From the NCBI GenBank assembly GCA_017513135.1, contig JAFWDH010000013.1, positions 1-64,000 of the forward strand: DNA of 64,000 nt. The letters run 5' to 3'. A model generated the notes under the pieces. That model was not told the origin of the DNA and ran no database searches. It saw nothing but the letters and a program-made list of their open reading frames with translations. The position numbers and the translations under genes were made by a program. Positions 13,867-21,764 of the stretch are shown here, piece after piece (within the stretch, counting starts at the first letter, position 1; each line of letters starts with the position of its first letter). Source of the stretch: Oscillospiraceae bacterium. Lineage in GTDB: Bacteria > Bacillota > Clostridia > Oscillospirales > Ruminococcaceae.

Positions 13867-15792
13867 TCAGGGAGTTCCTTCCACCGGGTAGATCGTCACC
13901 CTGAATGTCTGACCGTCACCGGATACCGCTTTGATCTCAGCTTCACAGCCGTTTGCGTTGTGTACAGCAACGAAGCTGATTCTTCTCGGATAGCTTGTAT
14001 TAACAGAGTAGAGACAGCCGTAATCATCGGTTATCTCCCATGTAACGTCCATGTTGGCTTCCAGTGAGGTAGTGGAGTAATTGCTGTAGATCTTGATGTT
14101 CAGGAAAGTGTCCGTACCTACTACGCTCTCTATCTCCGGACTCTCGCCGACCGGACCTACGCTGAGCTGCTGCACTGATTCCCATACAGCATAAAGGGTT
14201 ATGTCTTCGGGAGCGAGCAAAGCCTGGTCATAGACGGGATTGCCGTTTGCATCCTCCCAGCGGATGAATTTGGACCACGGTCTCGTGGGATCAGGAGGAA
14301 GCGTGAGTCTTTCTCCGTTCTTTACGGATATGGCAGGAACGTGGCTTCCACCGTTGCTGTCAAATTCAACTGTGAAGAATTCCCTCTCCCATCTGGCATA
14401 GAGCGTGATATCGTGTGGAGTCAGCAGAGCTCCTTCAAGGATCGCCGTGCCGTTCTTGTCTTCCCAGCAGCCGAAGATATACATCTTCCTTGTGGGGTTG
14501 GGAGGAAGCTTCAGTTCATCACCCGCATTTACTTTGATCGGGGCAACCTCACTGCCGCCTCTGCTGTCAAAGGTCACGGTAAACGTTATCCTCTCCCATA
14601 CAGCGTAGAGAGTCACATCCTCAGGCGCCAGAAGAGCCTGATCATGGATAGTCGTGCCGTTCTTGTCTTCCCAGCGAACGAAGTTATAGTTTTCCTTCGT
14701 GGGATCGGCGGGCAGACTGAGCTTGTCTCCGGCGTTTACTGTAATGCTTGGGACACTGCTTCCGCCTTTACTGTCAAATGACACCTTGAAAGTGTTTCTC
14801 TTCCACTTCGCGTACAGGGTTATATCCTGTGTGGGAAGGACATCGCCGGCTTTCACGGTGCTGCCGTTTTTGTCTTCCCAGTGATCGAAGGTATAGTTGT
14901 CCTTGGTAGTCTTGACGTCTGGGAACTTAGCTCCTTCAGTGAGCACAAGAGGATCTACAGCCTTGCCGCCGTCTGTTTCAAATGTGACCTTATAGCTTTT
15001 CTCGGACCATTCTGCAAACAGGAACAGATCTTCCGCCGGCATCGGATTTCCGAAAATGAAAGGCTTGTTGTCGGCATCGATCCATCTGACAAAGGTGAAG
15101 CCTTTCTTTGTCGGCTCTGCAGGAGCGACAGTCTTTTCGCCCGTCTTGAAAGTGCTCTTAAACTGGGAAGGAGTTCCTCCGGCGGAATTGAAGTTCACAG
15201 TAAATTCCATGCCCTCCCATTTCGCTGTCAGTTTGACGTCGGAATCGGTCGAGAACGGGTCATCCACATCCTTGCCGTTAAGGGTCCATCCCCTGAATTC
15301 GTAGCCTTCCCTGGTCGTCTCGGGAAGATCTACAGACCTGCCCTTTCTGACCCAGATGATGTCGACGTCCTTGCCTCCGGCCGGGTCGAACTGGACCATG
15401 TACTTGGTAGCACCGGGACCCATAAGGAAGAACCATCCGATACCAAGCGCGAGCAGCAGAAGCACAGCTCCGACGGCAATGCCTATCCGAAGCATTGTCT
15501 TTTTCTTTTCCTTGCTCTCTTCGGCTGCTCTAGTTACTACCTCTTCCGAAACATCGGCAGGTGCTGCGGCAGACTCCTGAGCAAGTGAATCAGTCTCTGA
15601 AGAAACCGGCTCTCCGTTTTCAGGATCAGTTTTTTCCGTTTCGTCCGGAGCAGACGGATCCTGAGCGGAAACGGGCTCAAAAGGCTTTGTCTCCGCAGAA
15701 GTTATATCCTCAGGCTCCTCGGGATCGGAGGGGAGTATCATTGCGGGCCTTTCATCTTCAGGTATCATGTTGTCAAGTTCCTTGGTGTCCAT
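13867..15792 (-). CDS. Surface protein with six InlB-type B-repeats
   Basis: 641 residues. An acidic, Pro/Glu/Ser/Thr-rich N-terminal part (1-95) starting MDTKELDNMIPEDERPAMIL is followed by KEKKK and one membrane helix (about 100-125, IGIAVGAVLLLLALGIGWFF). Then come six Listeria-Bacteroides (Flg_new/InlB B) repeats of about 70 residues, each beginning F-x-(S/P/T)-x-GG and ending near Y-A-x-W, and a C-terminal beta domain. No signal peptide or LPXTG is seen, so the N terminus is inside and the repeats outside. ATG 15792 follows GGAGGTC. A paralogue lies directly upstream. Role probably adhesion or cell-surface structure. Confidence 0.85.
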   Translation of the reverse strand: MDTKELDNMIPEDERPAMILPSDPEEPEDITSAETKPFEPVSAQDPSAPDETEKTDPENGEPVSSETDSLAQESAAAPADVSEEVVTRAAEESKEKKKTMLRIGIAVGAVLLLLALGIGWFFLMGPGATKYMVQFDPAGGKDVDIIWVRKGRSVDLPETTREGYEFRGWTLNGKDVDDPFSTDSDVKLTAKWEGMEFTVNFNSAGGTPSQFKSTFKTGEKTVAPAEPTKKGFTFVRWIDADNKPFIFGNPMPAEDLFLFAEWSEKSYKVTFETDGGKAVDPLVLTEGAKFPDVKTTKDNYTFDHWEDKNGSTVKAGDVLPTQDITLYAKWKRNTFKVSFDSKGGSSVPSITVNAGDKLSLPADPTKENYNFVRWEDKNGTTIHDQALLAPEDVTLYAVWERITFTVTFDSRGGSEVAPIKVNAGDELKLPPNPTRKMYIFGCWEDKNGTAILEGALLTPHDITLYARWEREFFTVEFDSNGGSHVPAISVKNGERLTLPPDPTRPWSKFIRWEDANGNPVYDQALLAPEDITLYAVWESVQQLSVGPVGESPEIESVVGTDTFLNIKIYSNYSTTSLEANMDVTWEITDDYGCLYSVNTSYPRRISFVAVHNANGCEAEIKAVSGDGQTFRVTIYPVEGTP

Positions 15793-15905
15793 CTTTCGAC
15801 CTCCATGAACAAGTATAGTGCGCAATACTTATGACAATATAATAGATTAATTGACCGGAAATGTCACCTTGTCGCGTTCCGATTGGGAGACGCGTGGATA
15901 TACAT

Positions 15906-15940
15906 GAAAAGGCCGGTGCGCGTCTGAATTCGCACCGGCT
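15906..15940 (-). terminator. Terminator of the upstream repeat protein gene
   Basis: GCCGGTGCG (15912-15920) and CGCACCGGC (15931-15939) pair; leftward the stem is followed by CTTTTC. Confidence 0.7.
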
Positions 15941-15957
15941 GTCATATCAGGTGATGG

Positions 15958-17706
15958 TCACGGTACCGGGATGATAATGATGTACTTGACTGTATCATCG
16001 TCTTCTGCAATCACCTCGATCGTTGCCTGCTGGCCCGAAACGTATGTAGCAGTGAAATCGAGCTCCCATCCGTAATCTTCGTTCACTTTGGCATCAGTCA
16101 TGATGCCGTTGCTCTCCCAGCTCCACTTTACGTCCTTGTTGACCATGATAATGGTATCAGTTCCGTCCTGAACCTCGATCGTTTTTTCATATCCGTTGTC
16201 TGAGACTTCAGTGTGGGGGCTGAGTATGCCGATGGCAAGGGGAGTCCACGACTGCCACATGGCTCTGAGAGTTATGTCATGAGGTGTGAGCAGCGCGCCG
16301 TCATGTATTGTCGTGTAGTTCTTATCTACCCAGCACTGGAAATAGCAGTTGTCCTTCGTCGGATTCTCGGGAAGAGTCAGAGTGTCACCCGCGTTTACTG
16401 TTATCGGGGCGACATAGCTTCCGCCGTTGCTGTCAAAGGTCACTGTGAACGTTATTCTCTCCCATACGGCGTAGAGAGTTACATCCTCAGGTGACAGAAG
16501 TGCCTGATCATAGATCGGCGTGCCGTTCTTGTCCTCCCAGCGCACGAAGTCATAGTTTTCTTTCGTCGGATTGGCTGGCAGACTGAGCTTATCGCCTGCA
16601 TTTACGGTGATGGCAGAGACGCTGCTTCCGCCGTTGCTGTCGAATGACACCTTGAAGGTGTTTCTCTTCCACTTCGCATACAGAGTGATGTCTTCAGTCG
16701 GCAGAACGTCTCCGGTCTTTACGGTGTTGCCGTTCTTGTCTTCCCAGTGATCAAAAGTATAGTTGTCCTTGGCAGTCTTGACGTCAGGGAACTTAGCGCC
16801 TTCTTTTAGTACCAGAGGATCGACAGCGCTTCCGCCATCAGTATCGAAGGTGACCTTGTAGCTGTTCTCGGACCATTCTGCAAACAGGAACAGATCCTCC
16901 GCCGGCATCGGGTTTCCGAATACGAAAGGCTTGTTGTCCGCGTCGATCCATCTGACAAAACTGAAGCCTGTTTTTGTCGGCTCTGCAGGAGCGACAGTCT
17001 TTTCGCCCGTCTTGAAAGTGCTCTTGAACTGGGAAGGGGTCCCTCCCGCGGAGTTGAAGTTCACGGTGAACTCCATACCTTCCCATTTGGCTGTCAGCTT
17101 GACGTCGGAATCAGTGGAGAACGGGTCAGCCACATCCTTGCCGTTAAGGGTCCATCCTTTGAATTCATAGCCTTCCCTGGTCGTCTCGGGAAGATCTACA
17201 GATCTGCCTTTTCTGACCCAGATGATGTCGACGTCCTTGCCTCCGGCCGGGTCGAACTGGACCATGTATTTCGTCGCCCCGGGACCCATCAGGAAGAACC
17301 ATCCGATGCCGAGAGCGAGCAGCAGAAGAACTGCTCCGACGGCGATGCCGATCCTGAGCATGGTCTTCTTTTTGTTCTTGCTTTCTTCGGCGGCTTCAGT
17401 AACAGCCTCTTCCGAAGCATCAGCAGAGGTCGCTGAAGCGTCAGCGGCAGGTGACCCGGTTTCCGCCGGTAAAGATTCCTGAACAGGCGTTTTATCTGCT
17501 TCGGGATCATCAGTCTTCGTCTCGACGGAAGGAGACGGGTCCAAAACAGCAGGGGTATCGGATGTTTCAGAAACAGGATCAGCGACCGGGCCTGAAGTTT
17601 TTGTCTCAGTGACAGGTTCGTCCGCAGGTTCCTCCGGATCGGAAGGAAGTATCATTGCGGGTCTTTCATCTTCCGGTATCATGTTGTCAAGTTCTTTGGT
17701 GTCCAT
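15958..17706 (-). CDS. Surface protein with five InlB-type B-repeats (paralogue)
   Basis: 582 residues with the same plan as its downstream neighbour: acidic N-terminal part (1-115), KNKKK, membrane helix (about 118-143), then five repeats and a different C-terminal beta domain ending in YIIIIPVP. The helix and first four repeats are nearly identical to the neighbour at protein level; the neighbour carries one additional repeat. The N-terminal acidic parts differ in length and sequence after MDTKELDNMIPEDERP. GGAGGCC precedes the ATG and even the 5' untranslated sequence resembles that of the paralogue, so the pair arose by tandem duplication. Confidence 0.85.
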   Translation of the reverse strand: MDTKELDNMIPEDERPAMILPSDPEEPADEPVTETKTSGPVADPVSETSDTPAVLDPSPSVETKTDDPEADKTPVQESLPAETGSPAADASATSADASEEAVTEAAEESKNKKKTMLRIGIAVGAVLLLLALGIGWFFLMGPGATKYMVQFDPAGGKDVDIIWVRKGRSVDLPETTREGYEFKGWTLNGKDVADPFSTDSDVKLTAKWEGMEFTVNFNSAGGTPSQFKSTFKTGEKTVAPAEPTKTGFSFVRWIDADNKPFVFGNPMPAEDLFLFAEWSENSYKVTFDTDGGSAVDPLVLKEGAKFPDVKTAKDNYTFDHWEDKNGNTVKTGDVLPTEDITLYAKWKRNTFKVSFDSNGGSSVSAITVNAGDKLSLPANPTKENYDFVRWEDKNGTPIYDQALLSPEDVTLYAVWERITFTVTFDSNGGSYVAPITVNAGDTLTLPENPTKDNCYFQCWVDKNYTTIHDGALLTPHDITLRAMWQSWTPLAIGILSPHTEVSDNGYEKTIEVQDGTDTIIMVNKDVKWSWESNGIMTDAKVNEDYGWELDFTATYVSGQQATIEVIAEDDDTVKYIIIIPVP

Positions 17707-17805
17707 CTATCGGCCTCCATGAACAAGTTAGTATTGATCTTCTATATACCTATATTATGGTAAATCATCCTGTTTGTCATCCTGCACACAGGAAATGACG
17801 CAAAG

Positions 17806-17836
17806 AAAAGCGGTATGCGCAGGCATACCGCTTTAA
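17806..17836 (-). terminator. Terminator of the MFS transporter gene
   Basis: AAGCGGTATGC and GCATACCGCTT pair across a short loop; leftward the stem is followed by TTCTTTG. Confidence 0.75.
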
Positions 17837-17853
17837 TATTTCTGAATTTGTGA

Positions 17854-19083
17854 TCAGGCCTGGAACCCGGCTGATTCCTCTTTCTCACCTTTCTTCATGG
17901 AACTGTATCCTGCTATCAGTACTATGATGAAGATCGGCACCAGAAGGAGATACTGGTTCTTGATGGGATCCATGCCGGCGCTCTCGAGAATGGTGTGCAT
18001 CAGACTTCCTCCGAAGTCCGCAAGCAGCATGGCTGCGACTGAGATGGATGAATGAAGGGATGTCTGTGCCGTGACTTTTAGATCGTCGGGGGCATTGTCG
18101 TACAGGAACTTTACAAGTCCGATCGTTACGGGAACGAGCATGATCCCGTTCAGACCCATGGTGAAGACCATGACCCAGGGGTTCTTCGTTATGGCGCAGA
18201 TGCTCCAGCGGACGATGCCGGCGGAGATCACGACCAGCATCGATCTTTCAAGTCCGATTCGCTCAAGCCATCTCTTGCCGGGACCGAGATGGAAGGGGAG
18301 CTCCGAGAAGCCGAGTATCATGCTTCCGAGACCGACCATCGTCATGGTTCCGCCGAGCTGTCTCGTGTAGAGACCGAAATACATGTTGTTGAGGGAGGTG
18401 GCAAAGGAGTACATGAAGTACATCATCATGACGTTCCTTACCCTGCGGTTCTTGAGGATCGAGAACACTCTCTTGGCGTCACTTCCCTGTTCAGTGCCTT
18501 CTGCGGCAGGCTTCTCAACTCGTTTTGATTCCGGAAGCATCAGCGCCAGGAAGAATGTGAGGACATAACTTCCGATAAGGAAGGGGAAGATCATGGAGAT
18601 GTTCTTGTTCATACCCAGCCCGGCAGCGAGAGCCATAAGAGAGAAACCGATGGTTCCCGTCATCCTTATGGGGCCGTAATCCCAGCCGTTTTTGTTGGCA
18701 TATTCCATCGTTATCGTCTGATAGACGCTTGCGATAGGCATGAAGAAAAGGGAGTACGCAACACGGAAGATGCATATCGCGATGATGTTCTTGGCTCTGC
18801 TGAAAAGAATCAGGGTGACGATGGCAATGACCAGCTCTATGCAGAGGACTCTGTTTTTGGTAGGAGCCTTGTCTGCAAGACGGCCGACGACCGGAAGAAC
18901 GATCAGTGACAGGCACTGGGTGATACCGTTGAGCAATCCTACAGTGGACTGGGGAAGGCCTGCGTTTGTCAGATAAAGAGTCAGGAAACTGCCCTGAATG
19001 GCGTTTCCGAAGAACACCACGAAATAAAAGATGTAGAAAATGAGGGGGCTGTCTTTCTTGTTCGGATCTTTGACTGTTTTCAC
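17854..19083 (-). CDS. Major facilitator superfamily transporter (MFS_1-like, LacY/NupG branch)
   Basis: 409 residues with about twelve helices. The start IFYFVVFFGNAIQGSFLTLYL and the loop GRLADKAPTKNR between helices 2 and 3 fit the MFS. A central charged loop (KRVEKPAAEGTEQG) divides the halves. The family moves sugars, nucleosides or drugs with protons; the substrate is not evident. GTG 19083 is preferred to GTG 19116 because AGGAG lies 7 nt before it. It is a single gene, divergent from the HAD gene. Confidence 0.82.
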   Translation of the reverse strand: MKTVKDPNKKDSPLIFYIFYFVVFFGNAIQGSFLTLYLTNAGLPQSTVGLLNGITQCLSLIVLPVVGRLADKAPTKNRVLCIELVIAIVTLILFSRAKNIIAICIFRVAYSLFFMPIASVYQTITMEYANKNGWDYGPIRMTGTIGFSLMALAAGLGMNKNISMIFPFLIGSYVLTFFLALMLPESKRVEKPAAEGTEQGSDAKRVFSILKNRRVRNVMMMYFMYSFATSLNNMYFGLYTRQLGGTMTMVGLGSMILGFSELPFHLGPGKRWLERIGLERSMLVVISAGIVRWSICAITKNPWVMVFTMGLNGIMLVPVTIGLVKFLYDNAPDDLKVTAQTSLHSSISVAAMLLADFGGSLMHTILESAGMDPIKNQYLLLVPIFIIVLIAGYSSMKKGEKEESAGFQA

Positions 19084-19209
19084 TTTTGTTCTCCTGCTTT
19101 CACTTTTTTTGCACACTTCACTTATTATCTGTCACATGTCCCTGGAAAGCAAGGCAAAGAAAGCCTGCTGTATGCAGACCATGCAGGAATATAGCAGAGG
19201 CGCTGTCGG

Positions 19210-19237
19210 TTGGTTTGTGTTACAGAAATGATATAAT
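19210..19237 (+). promoter_or_regulatory. Promoter of HAD phosphatase and glycosyltransferase genes
   Basis: TTGGTT (19210-19215) and TATAAT (19232-19237) with a 16-nt spacer. Confidence 0.6.
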
Positions 19238-19251
19238 CGTTATGGAAGACA

Positions 19252-19289
19252 CTGCCGTTCACCGGCCACGGTGAGACACAGAACGGCAG
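19252..19289 (+). promoter_or_regulatory. Nested hairpin in the leader of the HAD gene
   Basis: Outer arms CTGCCGTTC (19252-19260) and GAACGGCAG (19281-19289) enclose an inner stem CACCG/CGGTG. It begins about 15 nt after the -10 box. It may stabilise the transcript or bind a protein; no known riboswitch is recognised. Confidence 0.4.
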
Positions 19290-19350
19290 GATGAAAAAGA
19301 CATGGAACGGGACATTCTCGCCGTTCTGCGGACTGACAGGAGAAGAAGGA

Positions 19351-20145
19351 TTGGATAACAGGAAACAGTTGCTTGACAGGATAAAGCTGTTTGTGTTGGA
19401 TATGGATGGCACGTTCTATCTCGGAGACAATCTCATTCCGGGCTCGCTTGAGTTTCTTGAACAGGTCAGGGCGACCGGAAGAGACTACATATTCTTTACG
19501 AACAACAGCTCCAGATCTGTATCGCTCTATATCGAGAGACTGAACAGGATGGGATGCAGCGTAGACAGAAGCGGAATAATGACCTCAGGTGATGTCACGA
19601 CCGAGTTCCTTAATACGAACAGGAAAGGCAGGACTGTTTTCCTGATGGGCACTGAAGCGCTCCGTGTCGAGTTCGAGGCAGCAGGTGTGCCGCTCGTGTA
19701 TGATGAACAGCCGGACATAGTAGTTGCGGCTTTCGATACTGAACTGACATACAGCAAGCTGGAAAGAGCATGCACCTATATCCGGAACGGTGCGGAATTT
19801 CTTGCGACTCATCTTGATATCAACTGCCCGACCGAGACAGGATTCATACCTGACTGCGGAGCCATGTGCGCCTGCATATCGCTCTCGACAGGCAAACAGC
19901 CCAGATATCTGGGCAAGCCGTTCAGGGAGACCGTGGATATGGTCCTGGAGAGGACAGGATATGCAAGAGACGAGGTCGCTTTTGTCGGGGACAGACTCTA
20001 CACCGATGTCGCGACCGGTGTGAAGAACGGAGCCTGCGGGATCCTTGTTCTCTCCGGCGAGACACATATCGGTGATATAGAGACATCCGACGTGAAACCG
20101 GACGCAGTGTTCAGGGATCTCGCCGAGATGATACCGCTTCTTTGA
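19351..20145 (+). CDS. HAD-superfamily phosphatase, NagD-like (subclass IIA)
   Basis: 264 residues. Motif I FVLDMDGTFYLGD near residue 15, motif II FFTNNSSRS near 49, motif III lysine in YLGKPFRETVD and motif IV VGDRLYTDVATG near 210. The NagD/p-nitrophenylphosphatase family removes phosphate from nucleotides or sugar phosphates. TTG 19351 is preferred since GGAGAAGAAGG stands before it and it gives the usual length; an ATG at 19291 in the same frame has a weaker site. It overlaps or abuts the glycosyltransferase, so dephosphorylation in glycolipid synthesis is possible. Confidence 0.87.
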   Translation: MDNRKQLLDRIKLFVLDMDGTFYLGDNLIPGSLEFLEQVRATGRDYIFFTNNSSRSVSLYIERLNRMGCSVDRSGIMTSGDVTTEFLNTNRKGRTVFLMGTEALRVEFEAAGVPLVYDEQPDIVVAAFDTELTYSKLERACTYIRNGAEFLATHLDINCPTETGFIPDCGAMCACISLSTGKQPRYLGKPFRETVDMVLERTGYARDEVAFVGDRLYTDVATGVKNGACGILVLSGETHIGDIETSDVKPDAVFRDLAEMIPLL

Positions 20146-20159
20146 CAGGAGGAATTATT

Positions 20160-21416
20160 TTGAACGTTTGTCTTCTGAATGACTCTTTCCCTCCGCTGAT
20201 CGACGGTGTGGCAAATACCGTGATCAATTATGCGGAGAACCTTATGGCGTTTGGGGACAAAGTGACCGTGGCGGTTCCGCAGTATCCGGATGTCACGGAC
20301 AATTATGACTATGAGGTCCTCAGATATCCGAGCTTCAATACTACGAAACTGGTAGGGTACAGGGCGGGATATCCGTTCATTGGAAGTGCGGTGAATGCGA
20401 TGAAGGGATTTCATCCCGATATCTATCATTCACACTGTCCCGCGGCTTCGACGTTTATGAGCAGGACGCTGCGTGAAAGCGTCCCGGCTCCGGTAGTATT
20501 CACCTATCACACTAAATTCGATATAGACATAGCAAGAGCTCTCAAAAGCCATATCCTGCAGGATATGACATGCAATGCGATGATAAAGAACATAGAAGCA
20601 TGCGATGAGGTCTGGGTCGTGAGCAACGGAGCGGGCAAGAACTTGAGGTCGCTCGGCTATCACGGAGACTACAGGGTGATGAACAACGGGGTCGATTTCC
20701 CGAGGAAAAGCCCTGATCCGGATGCAGTGAGGGAACTGAGAGAGCAATACGGCCTGAAAGACGGGATCCCCGTTTTCCTGTTCGTGGGAAGGATCATGTG
20801 GTACAAAGGCCTGAGGACCGTGCTGGATGCGCTTTCGGCTCTGAATGAGGCAGGTAAGGATTTCAGATTCATGTGTGTAGGAAGCGGTCAGGACAGGGAT
20901 GATGTCATCAGGTATGCCGATAAGGTCAGGATCACTGACAAATGCATCTTCGTAGATGCAATACATGACAGAGAGCGCCTCAGGACATATTACGGCGCTG
21001 CGGATCTGTTCCTGTTTCTCTCGGATTTCGATACCAACGGGATCGTTGTGAGGGAGGCTGCTGCCTGCGGACTGGGAAGTATGCTGCTCAGGGAATCAGC
21101 AGCGGCAGAGGGCACAGAGAATTTCAGGAATGCTTTCCTGGTGGATGACAATCCTGCTTCCGCCGCGGCTATGCTGACAAGGCTGTGCTATGAGCCTCAG
21201 ATGATGAAGGCTGTGGGAGACAGAGCTATGAGCGAACTCTACTTCTCCTGGACTGACAGTGTACGGATCGCACGCGACAGATATGAACAGATCTCGGATG
21301 ATTATAAGAGCGGAAAACTGAAACTGAAGCATCAGCCTGAGGATTCGTTTTTTGAGTTCGCTGCCGACCTCAACTCGGTCTTCGAGAGAGGGAAGGATCT
21401 GTTCAGCAGAAACTGA
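20160..21416 (+). CDS. Glycosyltransferase family 4 (diacylglycerol glucosyltransferase-like)
   Basis: 418 residues of GT-B fold. N-terminal NDSFPPLIDGVANTVINYAE and the GT4 nucleotide-sugar region FVGRIMWYKGLRTVLDAL with SDFDTNGIVVREAAACG (the E-x7-E type motif) near residues 285-305. Similar GT4 enzymes glucosylate diacylglycerol or phosphatidylinositol at the inner membrane face. TTG 20160 is chosen because AGGAGG lies 7 nt before it. It follows the HAD gene by 14 nt. Acceptor is unknown. Confidence 0.85.
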   Translation: MNVCLLNDSFPPLIDGVANTVINYAENLMAFGDKVTVAVPQYPDVTDNYDYEVLRYPSFNTTKLVGYRAGYPFIGSAVNAMKGFHPDIYHSHCPAASTFMSRTLRESVPAPVVFTYHTKFDIDIARALKSHILQDMTCNAMIKNIEACDEVWVVSNGAGKNLRSLGYHGDYRVMNNGVDFPRKSPDPDAVRELREQYGLKDGIPVFLFVGRIMWYKGLRTVLDALSALNEAGKDFRFMCVGSGQDRDDVIRYADKVRITDKCIFVDAIHDRERLRTYYGAADLFLFLSDFDTNGIVVREAAACGLGSMLLRESAAAEGTENFRNAFLVDDNPASAAAMLTRLCYEPQMMKAVGDRAMSELYFSWTDSVRIARDRYEQISDDYKSGKLKLKHQPEDSFFEFAADLNSVFERGKDLFSRN

Positions 21417-21540
21417 GCCTCAGAAGATTACCGGCTGGCAGATGTGTCTGCGTTATTGTGCAATATATATAAAAATCAGATGTGTTTTATGTCTGAATCG
21501 TTCGAATATAACGAAGTTGCGGGAGATCCGTCAAAAGCCT

Positions 21541-21569
21541 TTGACTTTAGGTGTTTAAAGCGTTAACCT
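21541..21569 (+). promoter_or_regulatory. Putative promoter of the Liv leader operon
   Basis: TTGACT (21541-21546) and TAACCT (21564-21569) with a 17-nt spacer, 30 nt before the leader-peptide ATG. Confidence 0.55.
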
Positions 21570-21598
21570 ATAGAAAATCACGGAAGGAAATTCAATCT

Positions 21599-21688
21599 AT
21601 GTTCCACGATTCGCTGCTTATCGTCATAGTAGTCCTGCTTATTATTGTAGCGGGCAGATTTGACGTGCGAACCGGAACAGAGAGTTGA
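21599..21688 (+). CDS. Leu/Ile/Val-rich leader peptide (29 residues)
   Basis: GGAAGG precedes the ATG by 11 nt and the gene ends at TGA 21686-21688. The peptide begins MFHDS, and residues 6-17 are LLIVIVVLLIIV: twelve successive branched-chain residues, four each of Leu, Ile and Val. The remainder is polar. It stands between a promoter and an intrinsic terminator, before a branched-chain amino-acid transporter. It is read as an attenuation leader peptide like those of enterobacterial ilv operons. A small membrane peptide is the alternative, but composition and position both favour regulation. Confidence 0.87.
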   Translation: MFHDSLLIVIVVLLIIVAGRFDVRTGTES

Positions 21689-21738
21689 ATCCCAAAGACA
21701 AGTAAGGGACTCCGGGGAGCACAGCCCCGGAGTTTTTT
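21608..21738 (+). promoter_or_regulatory. Transcription attenuator (branched-chain amino acids)
   Basis: Terminator: ACTCCGGGG (21709-21717) pairs with CCCCGGAGT (21725-21733) and is followed by six T. Competing stem: GAATCCC (21687-21693), overlapping the leader stop codon, can pair with GGGACTC (21706-21712) in 6 of 7 positions and would break the terminator. GATTCG (21608-21613), at codons 4-5 just before the branched-chain run, can pair with TGAATC (21686-21691) as the protecting stem. The stems are shorter than in the aromatic attenuator but have the same order. Confidence 0.78.
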
Positions 21739-21764
21739 GTTCCGTAAAGCATTTGGAGGGAAAA

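Noticed and set aside
14881..15588. 235-codon plus-strand frame inside the repeat-protein gene
   Set aside because: Shadow of the repetitive gene on the minus strand; no start signals.
13867..17706. Regular repeats that might be a CRISPR array
   Set aside because: The repeats are about 210 nt, in frame, and encode InlB-type protein repeats.
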